Source of the DNA: Craterostigma plantagineum
Taxonomy: Eukaryota > Streptophyta > Magnoliopsida > Lamiales > Linderniaceae
Direction: 5' to 3'
DNA: 64,000 nucleotides
Assembly: GCA_027422505.1 (NCBI GenBank)
Contig: JAPQWV010000648.1
Span: 248,001 to 312,000, forward strand
The notes beneath the pieces are model-generated. The model did no database searches. It was not told the DNA's origin and saw nothing but the letters and a program-made list of their open reading frames with translations. How positions within the stretch are numbered: the first letter of the stretch is position 1; each line of letters opens with the position of its first letter. Below, in pieces: positions 11,424-23,309 of this stretch. The position numbers and the translations under genes were made by a program.

Positions 11424-12290
11424 ATGATCCCAGTCGCCGTTTGGAATACACGTGGTCTAAACAGGTTGCCACAGTGGGCGGTGGGGGAAATGATTCAACA
11501 TTATAACCTGAAATTGTTAGGGCTAGTTGAGACTAGGGTTTCTGAGCAAAATGCAACAATCATTACTTCTTCTATCAAGGCTAATTGGAACTGGTTCTAT
11601 GACTACGAGGAAGGGCGGCCGCACGCATATGGTTGGGATGGGATCCACATACTATTGGAGTTTTGATTGAAGCGTCTACTACTCAGACCATCCACTGCAA
11701 AGTGTGTATCCTTGATGGGGGATTGGAATTCTATACTACCTTCGTTTATGGCCATAATCTTCGGACGGAACGACGAGCGCTTTGGGAGGACCTTACGGCC
11801 ACCTCGAGTATCCGTGCACCGCACCCATGGGTGGTCATGGGTGATTCAATGCCGTCACGACCAAACGGAGGCGAGAGGGGGAGCTACTACCCGAGGCTGC
11901 CAAGATATGAACGAGTGTCTGATTTCCTCGGACCTTATTAATCTGCCACGACTGGGCGCATTCTTCACCTGGTATAATCAGCAGAGCGGGACCTCAGGGG
12001 TTTGGAGGCGAATGGATAGGATGCTCGGGAACCTTTCTTGGTTCGCTAACTTTGGAGAGCTAGCTTACAGATGTGCTGCGCCTACCACCTCTGCCACTCC
12101 CCCCTTATTTTGGAAGCAGAAGCTACACCTAGGGTGCGGGGGAAATACATTCCGTTTTGATAACTTCCTCACTCAGGATCCGCAGTTCATCCCATTAGTG
12201 GAGGAGTCCTGGATGCGTCAGGAGGCGGGGTACCCTAGGTTACCCTATGTGGGGTGTTTCAGAGGCTTAAAGCGCTCAAACAGAAATTAA
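11424..12290 (+). pseudogene. LINE ORF2: APE-type endonuclease, broken
   Basis: MIPVAVWNTRGLNRLPQ is the classic start of plant LINE ORF2 (WN.RGL with the catalytic Asn). GLVETRVSE follows with the catalytic Glu. A frameshift near 11640 moves to IHCKVC, TTFVYG and HPWVVMGD (Asp of the GDFN motif; here GDS). The C-terminal part with FFTWYNQQSGTSGVWRRMDR is in the frame at 11667-12290. The enzyme would nick target DNA to prime reverse transcription. Confidence 0.82.
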
Positions 12291-14188
12291 AGAAACTTCG
12301 GCGTGACAAGGGTGACCTTAACCGTAATGTCGTTGCAGCTAGGCAATTCCGTGAGGTGGCTCAAGATCTCCTATCGACATACCTATGGAGCATCAGTTAC
12401 TACTCCTGAAAAAAGATGCAGGTTTGCGTATGCTAAGGCTGTGGATATGGAACACTCCGCTTTGGTTCAACGTGTGCGAAGGTCTCTTGGTTGAAAGATG
12501 GCGACCAGTGTACCGCTTTCTTCTTAAGAAGGTGGCGGTCCGTAGAGTAATCAATCGCATACTGTCCATGAAAATGACGCCGGTTCTACCATTGAAGGGG
12601 AAGAGCTGGTCAGGGCTGAAATTCTACGCTACTACACCGACATCCTCGGCCATTCTAGCCGTGTTGCCCCTCTCGCCACCACTGAGGTGGCTCCCTACCT
12701 CACCAGGACGCTTACCTCAGCCGAAGCTGATTGAGAGGTCGGGCGATTACCAATACGGAGATTAGGAAGGCCCTGTTCTCATTGGTGACAACAAGTCCCC
12801 TGGGCCGGATGGCTACTCGGCCATGTTCTACAAACATGCTTGGGATATTGTAGGAACGGATATCACACATGCAATCAAGGAATTCTTCAGGACCGGTCAT
12901 CTACTGGTGAGCTGAATTCGACCCTAATTACTCTCATTCCAAAGTGCGAGAATCCTAGGAATGCGAGAGATTTCAGGCCAATATCATGTTGCAACGTCCT
13001 CTACAAGATCATCTCGAAGGTGATAGCTAATCGGCTTCGGGGCTGTGGGGAGACTCGTAAACCCTACACAGACGGCTTTTATCCCTGGCCGACGTATCAC
13101 AGACAATATCCTTTTGGCCCAGGAAGTCTGCCATGGGTAAACAGCGTGGGCCTACCGAAAGAGTGGCGTTCAAAGTGGATCTTGCCAAGGCTTACGACAT
13201 GGTCGAGTGGGACTTCTTCTGATCACACTTGAAGCACTCCACTTCCACCAATATTCATAGATGGATCCGAGCCTGTCTTACGACTACACACTTTTCTATT
13301 ATTATCAACGGGCGGCCGAAGGATACTTCAAAGGGACGCCGTGTCTTCGCAAGGTGACCTATTTTCCTTATCTCTTCACCTTGGTTATGGAAGTCTGCAT
13401 GGTCTTATACGGGAACGGATTAGGCAAAGTGGATGCTTAGATACCAATGGCGATGTGAACCCACCAAAATATGTTCATGCTATCCTTCGCCGACGACCTC
13501 CTCTTTTCTCTCATGCGGACGAGTGTTCCGTGGTGTCTTCAAGGAGAGTCTCGATCAATTTGGGACTATGTCGGGCCTGCACGCTAATCCCAGCAAGAGC
13601 GAGATGTACATCTCCAAGCGTGGTGAGGGCATTAGGGGAACACTACAAGCCATCATGGGGTTTCCGTTGGATCACTCCCTGTCCGCTACCTGGTTGCGTT
13701 GATCACGTCGCGGTTGACCATTGCTGAACTGTGCGCCTCTTATCACTGCAGTTGACCGTCGGTTAGGCTCCTGGACTCACCATTCACTATCCTATGCCGG
13801 GCGAGTTCAACTGATCAAATCCGTGCCCTGGGGCTTCATACGTATTGGGCTGGGTTTCATCGCTTCCCAAGGAGTCGTCAAGGCTATCGAATCACGACTC
13901 AGGGCGTTTCTTGAAGGGAACCACTGCTAAGTGGGCCTGCAGACATTGCTTACCCATGGAGGAAGGGGCCTTGGAATCAGATCTATCGAGACGGACAATA
14001 AAGCTTAATGATTGCGTCTTTGTGGTGCCTACTTAGTGGAGACGAAGAGTCCATCTGGGCAACATGGATCCGAAGCACAAGATTGAACAATACATCTTTA
14101 TGGTCCATTAGACCAAGCTCGGACTTCTTGGAGTTGGAGGAAGCTGCTTAAACTACGACACCTCATCCGGCCACTTCTTGACTTCCAC
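12291..14188 (+). pseudogene. LINE ORF2: reverse transcriptase, broken
   Basis: Motifs: AIKEFF near 12870, LNSTLITLIPKCENP and RDFRPISCCNVLYKIISKVIANRL at 12910-13040, KVDLAKAYDMVEWDFF at about 13171-13218 (first catalytic Asp), MLSFADDLLLFSH at about 13476-13514 (catalytic FADD), FGTMSGLHANPSKSE at about 13558-13602, and the thumb-like WTHHSLSYAGRVQLIKSV at about 13771-13824. They are spread over three frames with at least five breaks. Order and spacing fit plant L1 ORF2. Confidence 0.85.
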
Positions 14189-14720
14189 ATGGGAACGGGG
14201 AGAAACACGTTCCTTTGGACTGACCCATGGCTTCTTACGACCCCGTTGGTCGACAGATTCACCCGTGGGCCCATGGTAATGGGGCTGCCGATGACTCGCG
14301 CTCAGTGCCGTCATCAACGACGAGGGTTGGATTGGCCTGGTCTAAATACTGTTGAATATATTGAATTTTCTCCTTTACTTCCACAGGTAAACCCGACGGC
14401 AAGGGATGGAGTTCGTTGGAAGGCCAGGAGATGGACAGTTCACGACTAAATCGGCGAGGGATAGCTTGCGTCTACGAAGACCCATTGTCCATTGGCGCAA
14501 TCTGTTGGGCGGGACCACTGGCCATCCGAAGCATGAGTTTATTCTTTGGATGGCGATTCGAGATAAACTGGCTACTCGCGATAAGCCTTGGGTGGCGGCG
14601 GCTGCGGGGACACGTTATGTCTATTATGCGAACGACCAACTGGAGGAAACGATTAGACACTTATTTTTCAATGTAGATTTACTAGACGCTGCCTTTCTAT
14701 CATGCGTGGCAGGGTTAGAT
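14189..14720 (+). pseudogene. LINE ORF2: C-terminal zinc-binding RVT region
   Basis: MGTGRNTFLWTDPWL at 14189 matches the linker that precedes the zf-RVT domain in plant LINEs. Next come GQFTTKSARDSLR, PKHEFILWMAIRDKLATRDK and an ETIRHLFF remnant of the Cys/His motif (E..HLFF.C). The domain spans two frames. It probably helps bind the element RNA or target. Confidence 0.78.
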
Positions 14721-15645
14721 TTAGCTGGCCGAGAACGGACTGGCTCGAGGGGATTCAATGGTCTGCACATCGTGGAAAGGGCGAATCTCGCGTGGATGGG
14801 ACCACGACATATCATCGCCTCGCTTGTCTACCAATATGGACGGAGCGAAATAGGAGATGGCATGAGGGAAGACGACGCACCCGGAGCAAAATTACGGCTG
14901 AAATTGAAAACCCTCCTATGCCTGCGATTATCCATATTAAGCCCAAGTATCAACTCCAAGCTAGGGCCCTCGACGCGTGTTGGCGAATCTCCTGTAGTCA
15001 TTGCAGGATGGATGACACCGGTTCCTCTAGCTGGATCGGAACGTCACTTCCGCCTTGAAAGGATGAATAACTTCTAACCTCCTCATTTCGTCTGTCCTTA
15101 TCACCTGATTCCCTGGGGTTTAATCTCTTGTTTGGTGTTGTAGGACTGGCTGCCTGGGCATACTATACTGGGATGTCGCTGCGATGCTGCGGCCATGGTG
15201 CGGTGCACGGGCCCTTTGGCTTCCCCCTCTCCTGCTGGAAAACAGGGGTCGGCGCTTCTGCGCCCCTATGACCAGCCTGGCGTGTGCTTTGATTTGCAAA
15301 TCCTTGCTTAAAGTTATGCCCTCCTCATCCGCCTTGCCAACCCGTGCGTGTGGCTCTTTTGGCTTCGGCGCTGTTCGTGGAACCTGAATGCTTCCCTGCT
15401 GGACGCGTCTGATGCTCAGGAACCGGTTGATGATGGTTTTTAGGACACTACGCCCTGTTGCGATGTACTTTGCTTGAGGTTTTTAGGTTTGGTCTCCTTG
15501 GTGGGACCGTTAGGTTGTCTGGGTTGCCTGTCTAGGTGCTCGAACGTCGGTTGTATCATACGTTTGGTGCGTCATGAGCGATATATGTAGCTCGTTGTAC
15601 CCCTGTTTTCTTTGTTTTAGTGACAATTTCCAAAAAAAAGGGGCA
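14721..15645 (+). other. LINE 3' untranslated region and tail
   Basis: Open frames here (for example to 15077) lack recognisable domains after the zinc region. From about 15070 on the sequence is T-rich and non-coding and ends in an A8 run before the inverted arm. No clear polyadenylation hexamer or target-site duplication is visible. Confidence 0.6.
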
Positions 15646-15659
15646 AAAACATTATTTCG

Positions 15660-16722
15660 ATTCCCGTTTTGAGCAGACTGGGTTATGAGTTCCGATTCGT
15701 TCATAATATTTGCCATATTTAGTTTAGAAATAAAAATGTTGGTAGTGCGACGTTAATAAATGGTTTATATTACGTCAACTTAAAGACAATATAAAAATTG
15801 TAAATGCAACCACCAAATCATCGACTGGATCAAACGATCGATACATCTGGCACCTACGACTAGGTCGCGCAGCAAAAGCGAAGATTGAACAGATGGAAAA
15901 GGACGGTCTGATTAGCACAGTGCGAACAGGCCTGATTCCTACCTGTCAGTCTTGCATCATAGGGAAAATGACCAAGTCGCACTTCACAGGGACTTTCACT
16001 AGGGCCACAGAAGTGTTGGGTTTGATTCACACTGACGTACGCGGACCATATAAAGTAACGGCCCAAGGTAACTGCCGCTACGTCAAAACGTTCACGGACT
16101 ATTTCTCCCGCTACGAGATTGTCTACTTGATGAGACAAAAGTCTGAAGCTCTTGAAATGTTCGAAGAGTATAAAGCATTAGTGGAGAAGCAAACCGGCAA
16201 GTTCATTAAAGTCGTTCGGTCAGATCGAGACGGTGAATACATGAGCCTTGAGTTTGATGCATTTCATAGAGAAATGGCAGCATCATACAGTTTTCCCCGC
16301 CCGGCACGCCGCAATTGTATGGCGTGGCCGAACAGAGTCTGCTGACGCTTTTAGATATGTTTCGGTTGATGATGAGTTACACAGATCTCCCTATTTCAAT
16401 GTGGGGATATGCCTTAGAAATAGCGGCCTATATCCTTAACATGATACCTACCCGCTCTGCCGACAGGATTCCTTACAAGGCATGGCATAATTGTAAGGCG
16501 AGTCTGAATCACATCAGGGTCTGGAGTTGCCCCGCCTTTGTGAAAAAGTTGATGGCAGACAAGCTTGAATCAAGATCATTAATGGCGAGATTCGTCGGAT
16601 ACCCCGATGACTCATGGGGTATTACTTCTACGACCCAGACGAACACAGGTTGTTCGTCGCTTTACGCGCTACTTTCTTGGAGGAAGAATTCTCAGGCGAA
16701 GGCGATAAAGGACGAGAAATAA
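15660..16722 (+). pseudogene. pol: copB mirror copy: integrase with private frameshift
   Basis: Same motifs as the left copy (CQSCIIGKM, GLIHTDVRGP, KTFTDYFSRY), but one A is missing in the gagaaa(a)tggc run near 16272. The frame 15893-16345 therefore diverges after HRE and ends early. The correct frame resumes at 16315-16722 (LLTLLDMFRLMMSY, VWSCPAFVKKL). The left arm lacks this lesion, so it arose after the duplication or was lost there. Confidence 0.9.
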
Positions 16723-17940
16723 GTCTAAGAGAGTTAGAGGACGAATCGACTCCTATTCCAGAGTCGTTAGACGACGTTCCAAAAAACTCGGCTCAGCCGC
16801 AATTGCATAGGTCCAGTAGGATATCTCATATGCCTGAGAGATATGGTATGGTACACGTCGAGCATGGGGATGCTGCGACTGAGGGATGCGTCGGGGTCGA
16901 ACCCATCACCTACGACCAGGCAATTGCTGCTACAGAGTCCCTCAAGTGGCTTGTGGCTATGCATGCCAAAATGGACTCGATGCACACAAACCAGGTTTGG
17001 ACTCTTGTAAACCTGCCTAATAGTTTTAGACCAATTGACAATAAATGGATCTACAAGAAAAAGATTGGATCTGATGGACAGGTGGAGACGTACAAAGCTA
17101 GGCTTGTAGCGAAAGGGTATAGCCAGAAAGAGGAAATTGACTGTGAGGAAACATTCTCACCTGTCGCGATGATAAAGTCCATTCGAATCATGCTTGCGAT
17201 AGCAGCACACTATGACTATGAGATCTGGCAGATGGACGTAAAGGCCGCTTTCCCAAATGGATTCGTCCAGGAGAAAATCTATACGGAGTAGCCCAAAGGT
17301 TTTACGTTAGAAGCAGATGCTCGAAAATTGTGCAAACTGAATCGATCCATTTATGGACTGAAACAGGATTCAAGGAGTTGGAATCTTCGTTTCGATGAAG
17401 TAGTTACGAACTTCGGATTCATAAAGAATGAAGATAAGCCCTGTGTTTACAGAAAAGGCCAGTGTGGAGAAAGGTGTCGTTTCGGGTATTGTATGTAGAT
17501 GACATCCTTCCGATATGAAACGACATTGAAATCTCTCAGAGGTCAACGCTTGGCTTTCGAAAGAATTCTCCATGAAATACCTGGGAGAAGCAACCTATAT
17601 TTTTGGAAGTCCCCTATTTAGAGATAGGGCGAGAAAAGGTCAATAGGCTTGTCCCGAACCCTTTACTAGATAAAGTCCTTACAAGATTTAAAATGGACGA
17701 GTATAAGAAAGGGTTCCTACCTATGAGGCATGGGATTCATCTCTCAATGGCCATGTCTCATCAGAATGAGGTACAAAGACAAGAGATGTGGAGTCCCCTA
17801 TGTTTCAGCTGTGGGTAGCCTGATGTACGCGATGCTTTACACGGGACCGGACATAGCGTACGCTGTGAGCATAGTGAGTAGGTTTCAGGCTAACCCTGGT
17901 AAGGAACATTGGGCGGCAGTAAAGACAGTTCTGAAGTAAC
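16614..17940 (+). pseudogene. pol: copB mirror copy: linker and reverse transcriptase
   Basis: The 225-residue frame 16614-17291 is identical in translation to its left-arm partner, including the stop after IYTE. The YVDD region near 17490 is again frame-broken (the bases read as gta tgt aga tga catcc). Pieces at 17603-17818 and 17730-17939 carry FKMDEYKKGF and VSAVGSLMYAM. These shared lesions predate the duplication. Confidence 0.9.
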
Positions 17941-17970
17941 TTAGACGGACTAAAGACTTGATATTGATTT

Positions 17971-18483
17971 ATGACCCATGAGAAATTAGAAGTAGGTGGA
18001 TATACAGATTCGGACTTCCAATCAAATGTGGATGACAGAAAGTCTACTTCGGGTTTTGTCTTTACGCTCATAGATGGAGCAGTGTCTTGGAAAAGTTCCA
18101 AGCAAAGCACGACTGCAGATTCCACCACTGAGGCGGAGTACATCACAGCTCCAGAAGCTGGCAATGAGGGTGTTTGGATACTCAAGTTTCTGGAGGAACT
18201 ACAAGTGGTGCCTAGCATCGTGGATCGCCCGCTGCCATTGTGGTGCGACAACAGCGGGGCAATTGCACAAGCTAAAGAACCATGTGCTCACGTAAATCCA
18301 AACACATAGAGAGAAAATACCACGTGCTACGTGGGTTTTGTTGAAAATGGCTCGTAGCCATGCAGAAAGTCACCTCTGTAGAAAATGCAGCGGACCCGTT
18401 TACAAAGCCACTACCACAGGTAGTGCTCGATCGACACCTCGATAGAATGGGGTTAAGATATGATAGCACATGGCATTAGTGCA
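17971..18483 (+). pseudogene. pol: copB mirror copy: RNase H
   Basis: The frame 17971-18309 has the same translation as the left copy, with GGYTDSDF, EAEYITAPEAG and CDNSGAIAQAK, and the same premature stop after CAHVNPNT. Residual tail sequence runs to the polypurine tract. Confidence 0.9.
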
Positions 18484-18700
18484 AGTGGGAGATTGTTGAG
18501 GTATATGCCCTAGATGCCGTACAAGGACTGGGAGTACGAGGGAAATTGCTAATTGTGTAGTGTTTAGTGATGTAATTTGATTACTTCTATTAATGGAATG
18601 ATTCTATTCCAATCTAATTTATTATTTGATAAATAATAGTCTAAAGATTTCACCATGCAAAGACAAATTAATAAAACCCAAATATTGGCAGTTCAGTTAC

Positions 18701-19356
18701 TAGGGGTGTTCTAATTAACCGAAAAACCGAACCGATCGAACCGTAAAGAACCAAACCGAAAAGACCGGAATTGAAAAAAACCGAACCGAACCAAATTAAA
18801 ATGGTTCGAATATCGGATTAAGCATACGTAAAACCAAAAAAACGGAAAAACCGAACTGAAATTATCATACTACATTAATAATAGAAAATATCAAAAATCA
18901 TTTGTTTTCTCCCATAACGTAAAAAACACAATAAATATAATTCCATTGGTATTCATTTTTTTTTCGTTTTTAGGTGAATGTTTTTCCTCACCAATCAAAT
19001 ACTATTTTTCTCCTAAAGAATTTATAGTATCTTTAGATGTGTTTTTATATTTTGGTTAGATTTTATTCAATTTTCATGTTGTTTTTTATGTACCTTTGAA
19101 TTATTTTGCTACATGTCACGTTCCATAAATATTCTTTGTTTTTTAATAAACATAAATTGCTTTATGTATTTTCAGCTCATAATATTTTTTTGTTGATATT
19201 AAATTCCTAACCGGAAAACCGAACCGAAAAAGACCGAACCAAAAACCGAACCGAACCAAATTAAAACGGTTCGGATATCGGATTAAGCATACGTAAAACC
19301 GAAAACCGAACCAAAATTTGAAAAAACCGAACCGAACCGACCGATGAACACCCCCA
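18701..19356. mobile_element. Non-autonomous hAT-like element, mirror copy
   Basis: This is the inverted copy of 6543-7199, 656 bp, one base shorter. Target duplication tcagttac is at 18693-18700 and 19357-19364. The same site in both arms shows that insertion preceded the inverted duplication. Confidence 0.9.
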
Positions 19357-20175
19357 TCAGTTACTGATTCTATGGGGACAGAGAGGGGCACCAGTAAGCG
19401 TGAGATGCAATATTAAAATTAGTCAACAAGTCTAAGCCTCCAGTAGGGTGACTGGATCGACAATTATGACTTGTTTATCGATGGGTCCAATACGGTTGTG
19501 CCAACCGTTCACTTGGGAAGTGGGAGCCCGAGACAATGATACAAGATGAATAAGAGGATTATCTACATTTGGAAACTGACTTGTAATCGAACGATCACAC
19601 GCTTGGATTGTCCTTGATCGATCGATTGATTGTAGTAGTATACGTGAACCTTAGACCGAAAGTATTAATTGGGGTTGATCTTGAGGTCTTGACTTGTCAC
19701 TAGTTTGTTAGGCCCATCTTGCCGGTGGCATGAGCGGTGAAATGTCATGACTTTTCGATGCTATTCCGGTTGAACCGCAGAGCGGGATTTACGGTATTGA
19801 TTAAATTCGAGGTTAACGTCCTATGGCAACGCGGGAATTTATCCAAGTTTCTGGTCAGAGCATATAACTAACTCGTGATAGTCGTGGAGGGCAGTTTAGG
19901 TATTTTCACCGACATAAATTACATAGAGTCGAGTTCTGTAAGTTTGACAATGCGTGACTTTCACTCGACCAGGACAAACGTAAAGGGTTTATACGTATGA
20001 CGAAAATCTACAGTCGGTTCGTGGATTATGATTAGATCAAATTCATACTCAACTTGGGATCTATTCGGTACCACGGGGCTGGCTAGGTGAATACCGAACT
20101 CCTAGATACCTCCTAGGCTGGTTGAGACGAACCAAGAGAGTCGGGCTTAAAAAGGGCAACCAACACAACGTCATC

Positions 20176-20178
<3 letters not shown>

Positions 20179-20222
<44 letters not shown>
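20179..20222 (+). repeat. (AG)22 microsatellite
   Basis: Partner of the (CT)27 run at 5691-5744, five units shorter. Confidence 0.97.
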
Positions 20223-20225
<3 letters not shown>

Positions 20226-21113
20226 CAAGGCTAGGTCCTAGATTGAGACATTAGGGTTTGGGGCTTGGCCAAGACTCTAATCGGCCGAAAATACTATGTT
20301 TGACTAGTGAGGGGTAAAATAGTCTTTTCACTTCACGATATATTTTTTGAAATAAAATATTAGTTATCGGATACTTAGTATATGATTTAAATTAGATTTG
20401 GAGCTTTATTATTGTCTTAGAAAAATAATATTATTTAATTTGGAGTTAAATAATATATATCCGATATATATAAGTTTCGAATTTTATTAGATAAAATGTC
20501 GAACATTATTAAATATATTTATATTGGATATTATATATTTAAAATATACTAAATATGTATTAATTAAGATATTGGATATTTAAATAATTAAATTCAAAGA
20601 TGAATTTGAATTCATTACTTGGTAAAACGAAGACTTGGTAAAAAGGGAGGTGTGAGGATTTTTCTCCCACCACCTCAACCTGCCAATCCTAAATAGTATT
20701 AATAGGGATTTTCGAGATCCTAGAAAGAGGAGAAGCTAAATTTATGAATTTGAGTTCAAGATAGGAAATAAGAGTTTTCTCCTCTCATCACTTTCTCTCT
20801 CGCACACTCTCTCTCGGGGGCAGCAATCAGCTCGTTCTTGGCCTAGCCGCACATGCAGGACAGCTGCGACGTTAGTCCTGTGCCGGCGTGACGATCTTGT
20901 GCAAAGAAGGCACCCCGTTCGTGTGCTTTTGGCGTAGGAGAGGGGCACTACGCCTCGGGGATTCGAAGGATTCGAAGCTAGCCATCGTCGAGAGATTTCA
21001 ACAAGGTATCATGGCTGATCCCTTATCTCGTTTGTAACGGATCGATCTTGGATAAAATTAAAAATCCGTCGTTCAAGGAACGTGGGCAGGGGACCCTCGG
21101 GGATTCCCAACCA

Positions 21114-21834
21114 TACCCACTCCGGATGCATAGGGGATTCCATTCATCTCTTTTCGCTCCAACTCACTTTGAGGGATCCTAGCCTTGGAAAGGTGAATCC
21201 GATGTCGCATAGGCAGAAACCTTTTATTTGAGTTGTCCATATTATATCGCTTCAGGACTTTCTCTAGGTAAAGGGCCTGGGAGAGTCTTAACATATGATT
21301 CATTCGATCTCTATAAAGGAGAATCCTCAAGATGTAGGTAGCTTCTCTCAAGTCTTTCATGGAGAACTCGGTCGAAATCCATGCTTTCATCATCGGGAGC
21401 ATCCCGATATCATATCCTGTCCAAAGTACGTCATCCAAGTACTATACAAGGAATGATGTCCAACTCCCACTGCTTTTCTGGTCAACGCAAGGATCTTCAT
21501 TCTTTATGAATCCGTAGACTTTTACTTCATCAAAGCCGAAGGTTCCAAATTTGTTAGGCTCGTATTAATTTGCACATTATGAGCGTCTCCTTGCGATGTA
21601 AAACCGTTGTAATGTCCCACATATATTCCCTCCTTGAGGTATTTGTTTAGGAACCAGGTTTTCACATCCGTCTGCTAGACCTCATACTTATAGTGTGCTG
21701 CTATTACAATCATGGTTATAATCGATTGCATCTGGTGAAAAGCTTTGCTCACAGTGAATGCCCAAAGTTTGACTAAGACCTTTCGTTACGAGCCCAGCTC
21801 CGCAAGCTTCAACCAGTTTGTTCGTGCATACGGA
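21114..21834 (-). pseudogene. pol: copA mirror copy: reverse transcriptase
   Basis: Same degraded RT as 4076-4796. The frame 21438-21073 carries the piece after YLDD (MKDLREATYILRI, YLEKVLKRYNMD) and runs out in the copB LTR. One residue differs from the left copy just past the junction. Confidence 0.87.
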
Positions 21835-23309
21835 TCATTTTGTTTCGCATAGCCTTAAGCCATCTAAATCTTTATCCCTTATTGCCTGGTCAAAGGTAAT
21901 GGGATCGTCTCCGATGCTCCCTTCCATCGCAGCAACCTCGTGCTCGATATGGACCAACCCGTATCTCTCAGGCTGGCGAGATACTCTACCTGACCTACGC
22001 AACTCAGGTTGCATTTCGGACTGCTTTACAGTGTCATCCGACTGTGGTCTGTGAAAGCACTTCTGACGACTCTCCAAGAGTTACTTTGCGACCCGCTCCA
22101 CTTCTTCGAGAAAGTGAGCCTGAAGGGCTACCCCGACTCTTTGATCATCGTGGAAGTAAAACCGGTATCCCATGGAATCCTCAGCATACCCGACAAAACG
22201 TCCTTTCACAGCCTTCGATTCCAGTTTATCTGTCTTAAGCATTTTCAAGAATGCGGGGCAATCCCAAATTCTAATGTGATTCAAGCTCGGTTTGCGTCCT
22301 CTCCGTATCTAATACGGAATATGATCGACAGACTTTGTAGGACATCTATTCAGAAATTGTGTCGTTGTCAACAGGGCATGACCCCACAACGATATGGGCA
22401 GGTCTGTATAGCTCAGCATAGATCGAATCTTATCCAACAGAGATCAATTATTGTGTTCGAATTCACCGTTCAACTGCGGTGTTCTGGGTGGTGTCATCTG
22501 TGAAATGATCTCATTCTCTTTCAAGAACTCGTCAAACTCGAGGCTCACGTCCTCGCCGCCTCGATCTCGAACGGCTTTAATGCTCTTTTCAGTCTGATTT
22601 TCCACCAAAGCCGTGTACTCGCCGAACCATTCAAAAGTATCAGACTTGTGCTTCATGAGATACAGCTTGCCAAAGTGAGAGTGATCATCGGTGAAGGTAA
22701 CAAAATAATGGAAATTTCCGCGAGCCGCTTTCTCGAACGGTCAGCAAACATCCGTGTGGATCAAACCGAGAAGTTCTGCGGCTCTCGTGAAAGTCCCTAT
22801 GAAGGGCGAATTGGTCATCTTTCCAAGGATACAAGATTCAGAAGTCGGATAGGGATCAAACTCAAGCGGCTTTATAACGCCGGTTTTCTCCAACTCGAGA
22901 ATCTTCTGTTCTCCAGCGTGACCGAGTCGAGGATGCCACAACAGTAAACTAGCACTTTCGACGCAATTATTTCCAAAATAAATATTGCATATATTATTAC
23001 TATAACGAAACTCATGACCATTTCCGCTCAAAATGGGAAAAACAATATTCTTAAGGCCCTTGGGCAAAACTAAATAATTGAAAAGCAGTAAACCATGCCT
23101 AGTAGATAAAACGATAGTTCTTGATCCAATGTGAGTCGTCGGTACACTATGTCCGCTTCTTACATTGATCATGATCTCTCGCTCCGCCAGCTTCCTATAC
23201 TTTCCGCCAGCTTCTTACTTCGTTCCAGACCCTAGTTCGAAACACAGATGTGAGCACTAGCTCCTGAATCTAAGATCCACGAAGCGGAATATACCGTCAC
23301 AGAATAATT
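21835..23309 (-). pseudogene. pol: copA mirror copy: protease and integrase, extra nonsense codon
   Basis: DSGAS protease motif and an integrase as in the left copy. A C-to-A change on the plus strand near 22741 turns the glycine codon after HTDVC into TGA, so the frame 23172-22741 ends there; the left arm still reads HTDVCGPF. A second change gives FEHNN in place of SEHNN near 22456. Confidence 0.9.

Larger units (their letters stand above)
10256..15645 (+). mobile_element. Plant L1-type LINE between the IR1 arms
   Basis: This plus-strand non-LTR retrotransposon has, in order, an ORF1 with DUF4283-type RNA-binding domain and zinc knuckle, an APE-type endonuclease, reverse transcriptase with an FADD box, and an RT-associated zinc-binding domain. 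The 3' end has a short A8 run at about 15632-15639. There is no LTR. Boundaries are set by where the inverted arms start, so they are good to about 20 bases at the right side. It is the entire spacer of IR1. All frames are disrupted. Confidence 0.88.
15646..18493 (+). mobile_element. copB mirror copy, internal region
   Basis: Plus-strand copy of 7407-10255. Pre-integrase and integrase run 15660-16610, linker and RT 16614-17900, RNase H 17971-18309, and the polypurine tract agtgggagat is at 18484-18493. Confidence 0.93.
18494..21113 (+). repeat. copB mirror copy: 3' LTR (with nested hAT element)
   Basis: It starts tgttgaggtatatgccc directly after the polypurine tract and ends ...ggattcccaacca against copA RT. 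At about 19732-19753 it keeps 22 bases missing from the left arm; a related copia LTR at 43480-43520 has comparable sequence there, so the longer form looks ancestral. Confidence 0.88.

Noticed and set aside
15620..15645. Target-site duplication of the LINE
   Set aside because: The sequence after the A8 run (ggggcaaaaac) matches the 5' flank only as part of the inverted arm, so no direct duplication can be claimed.
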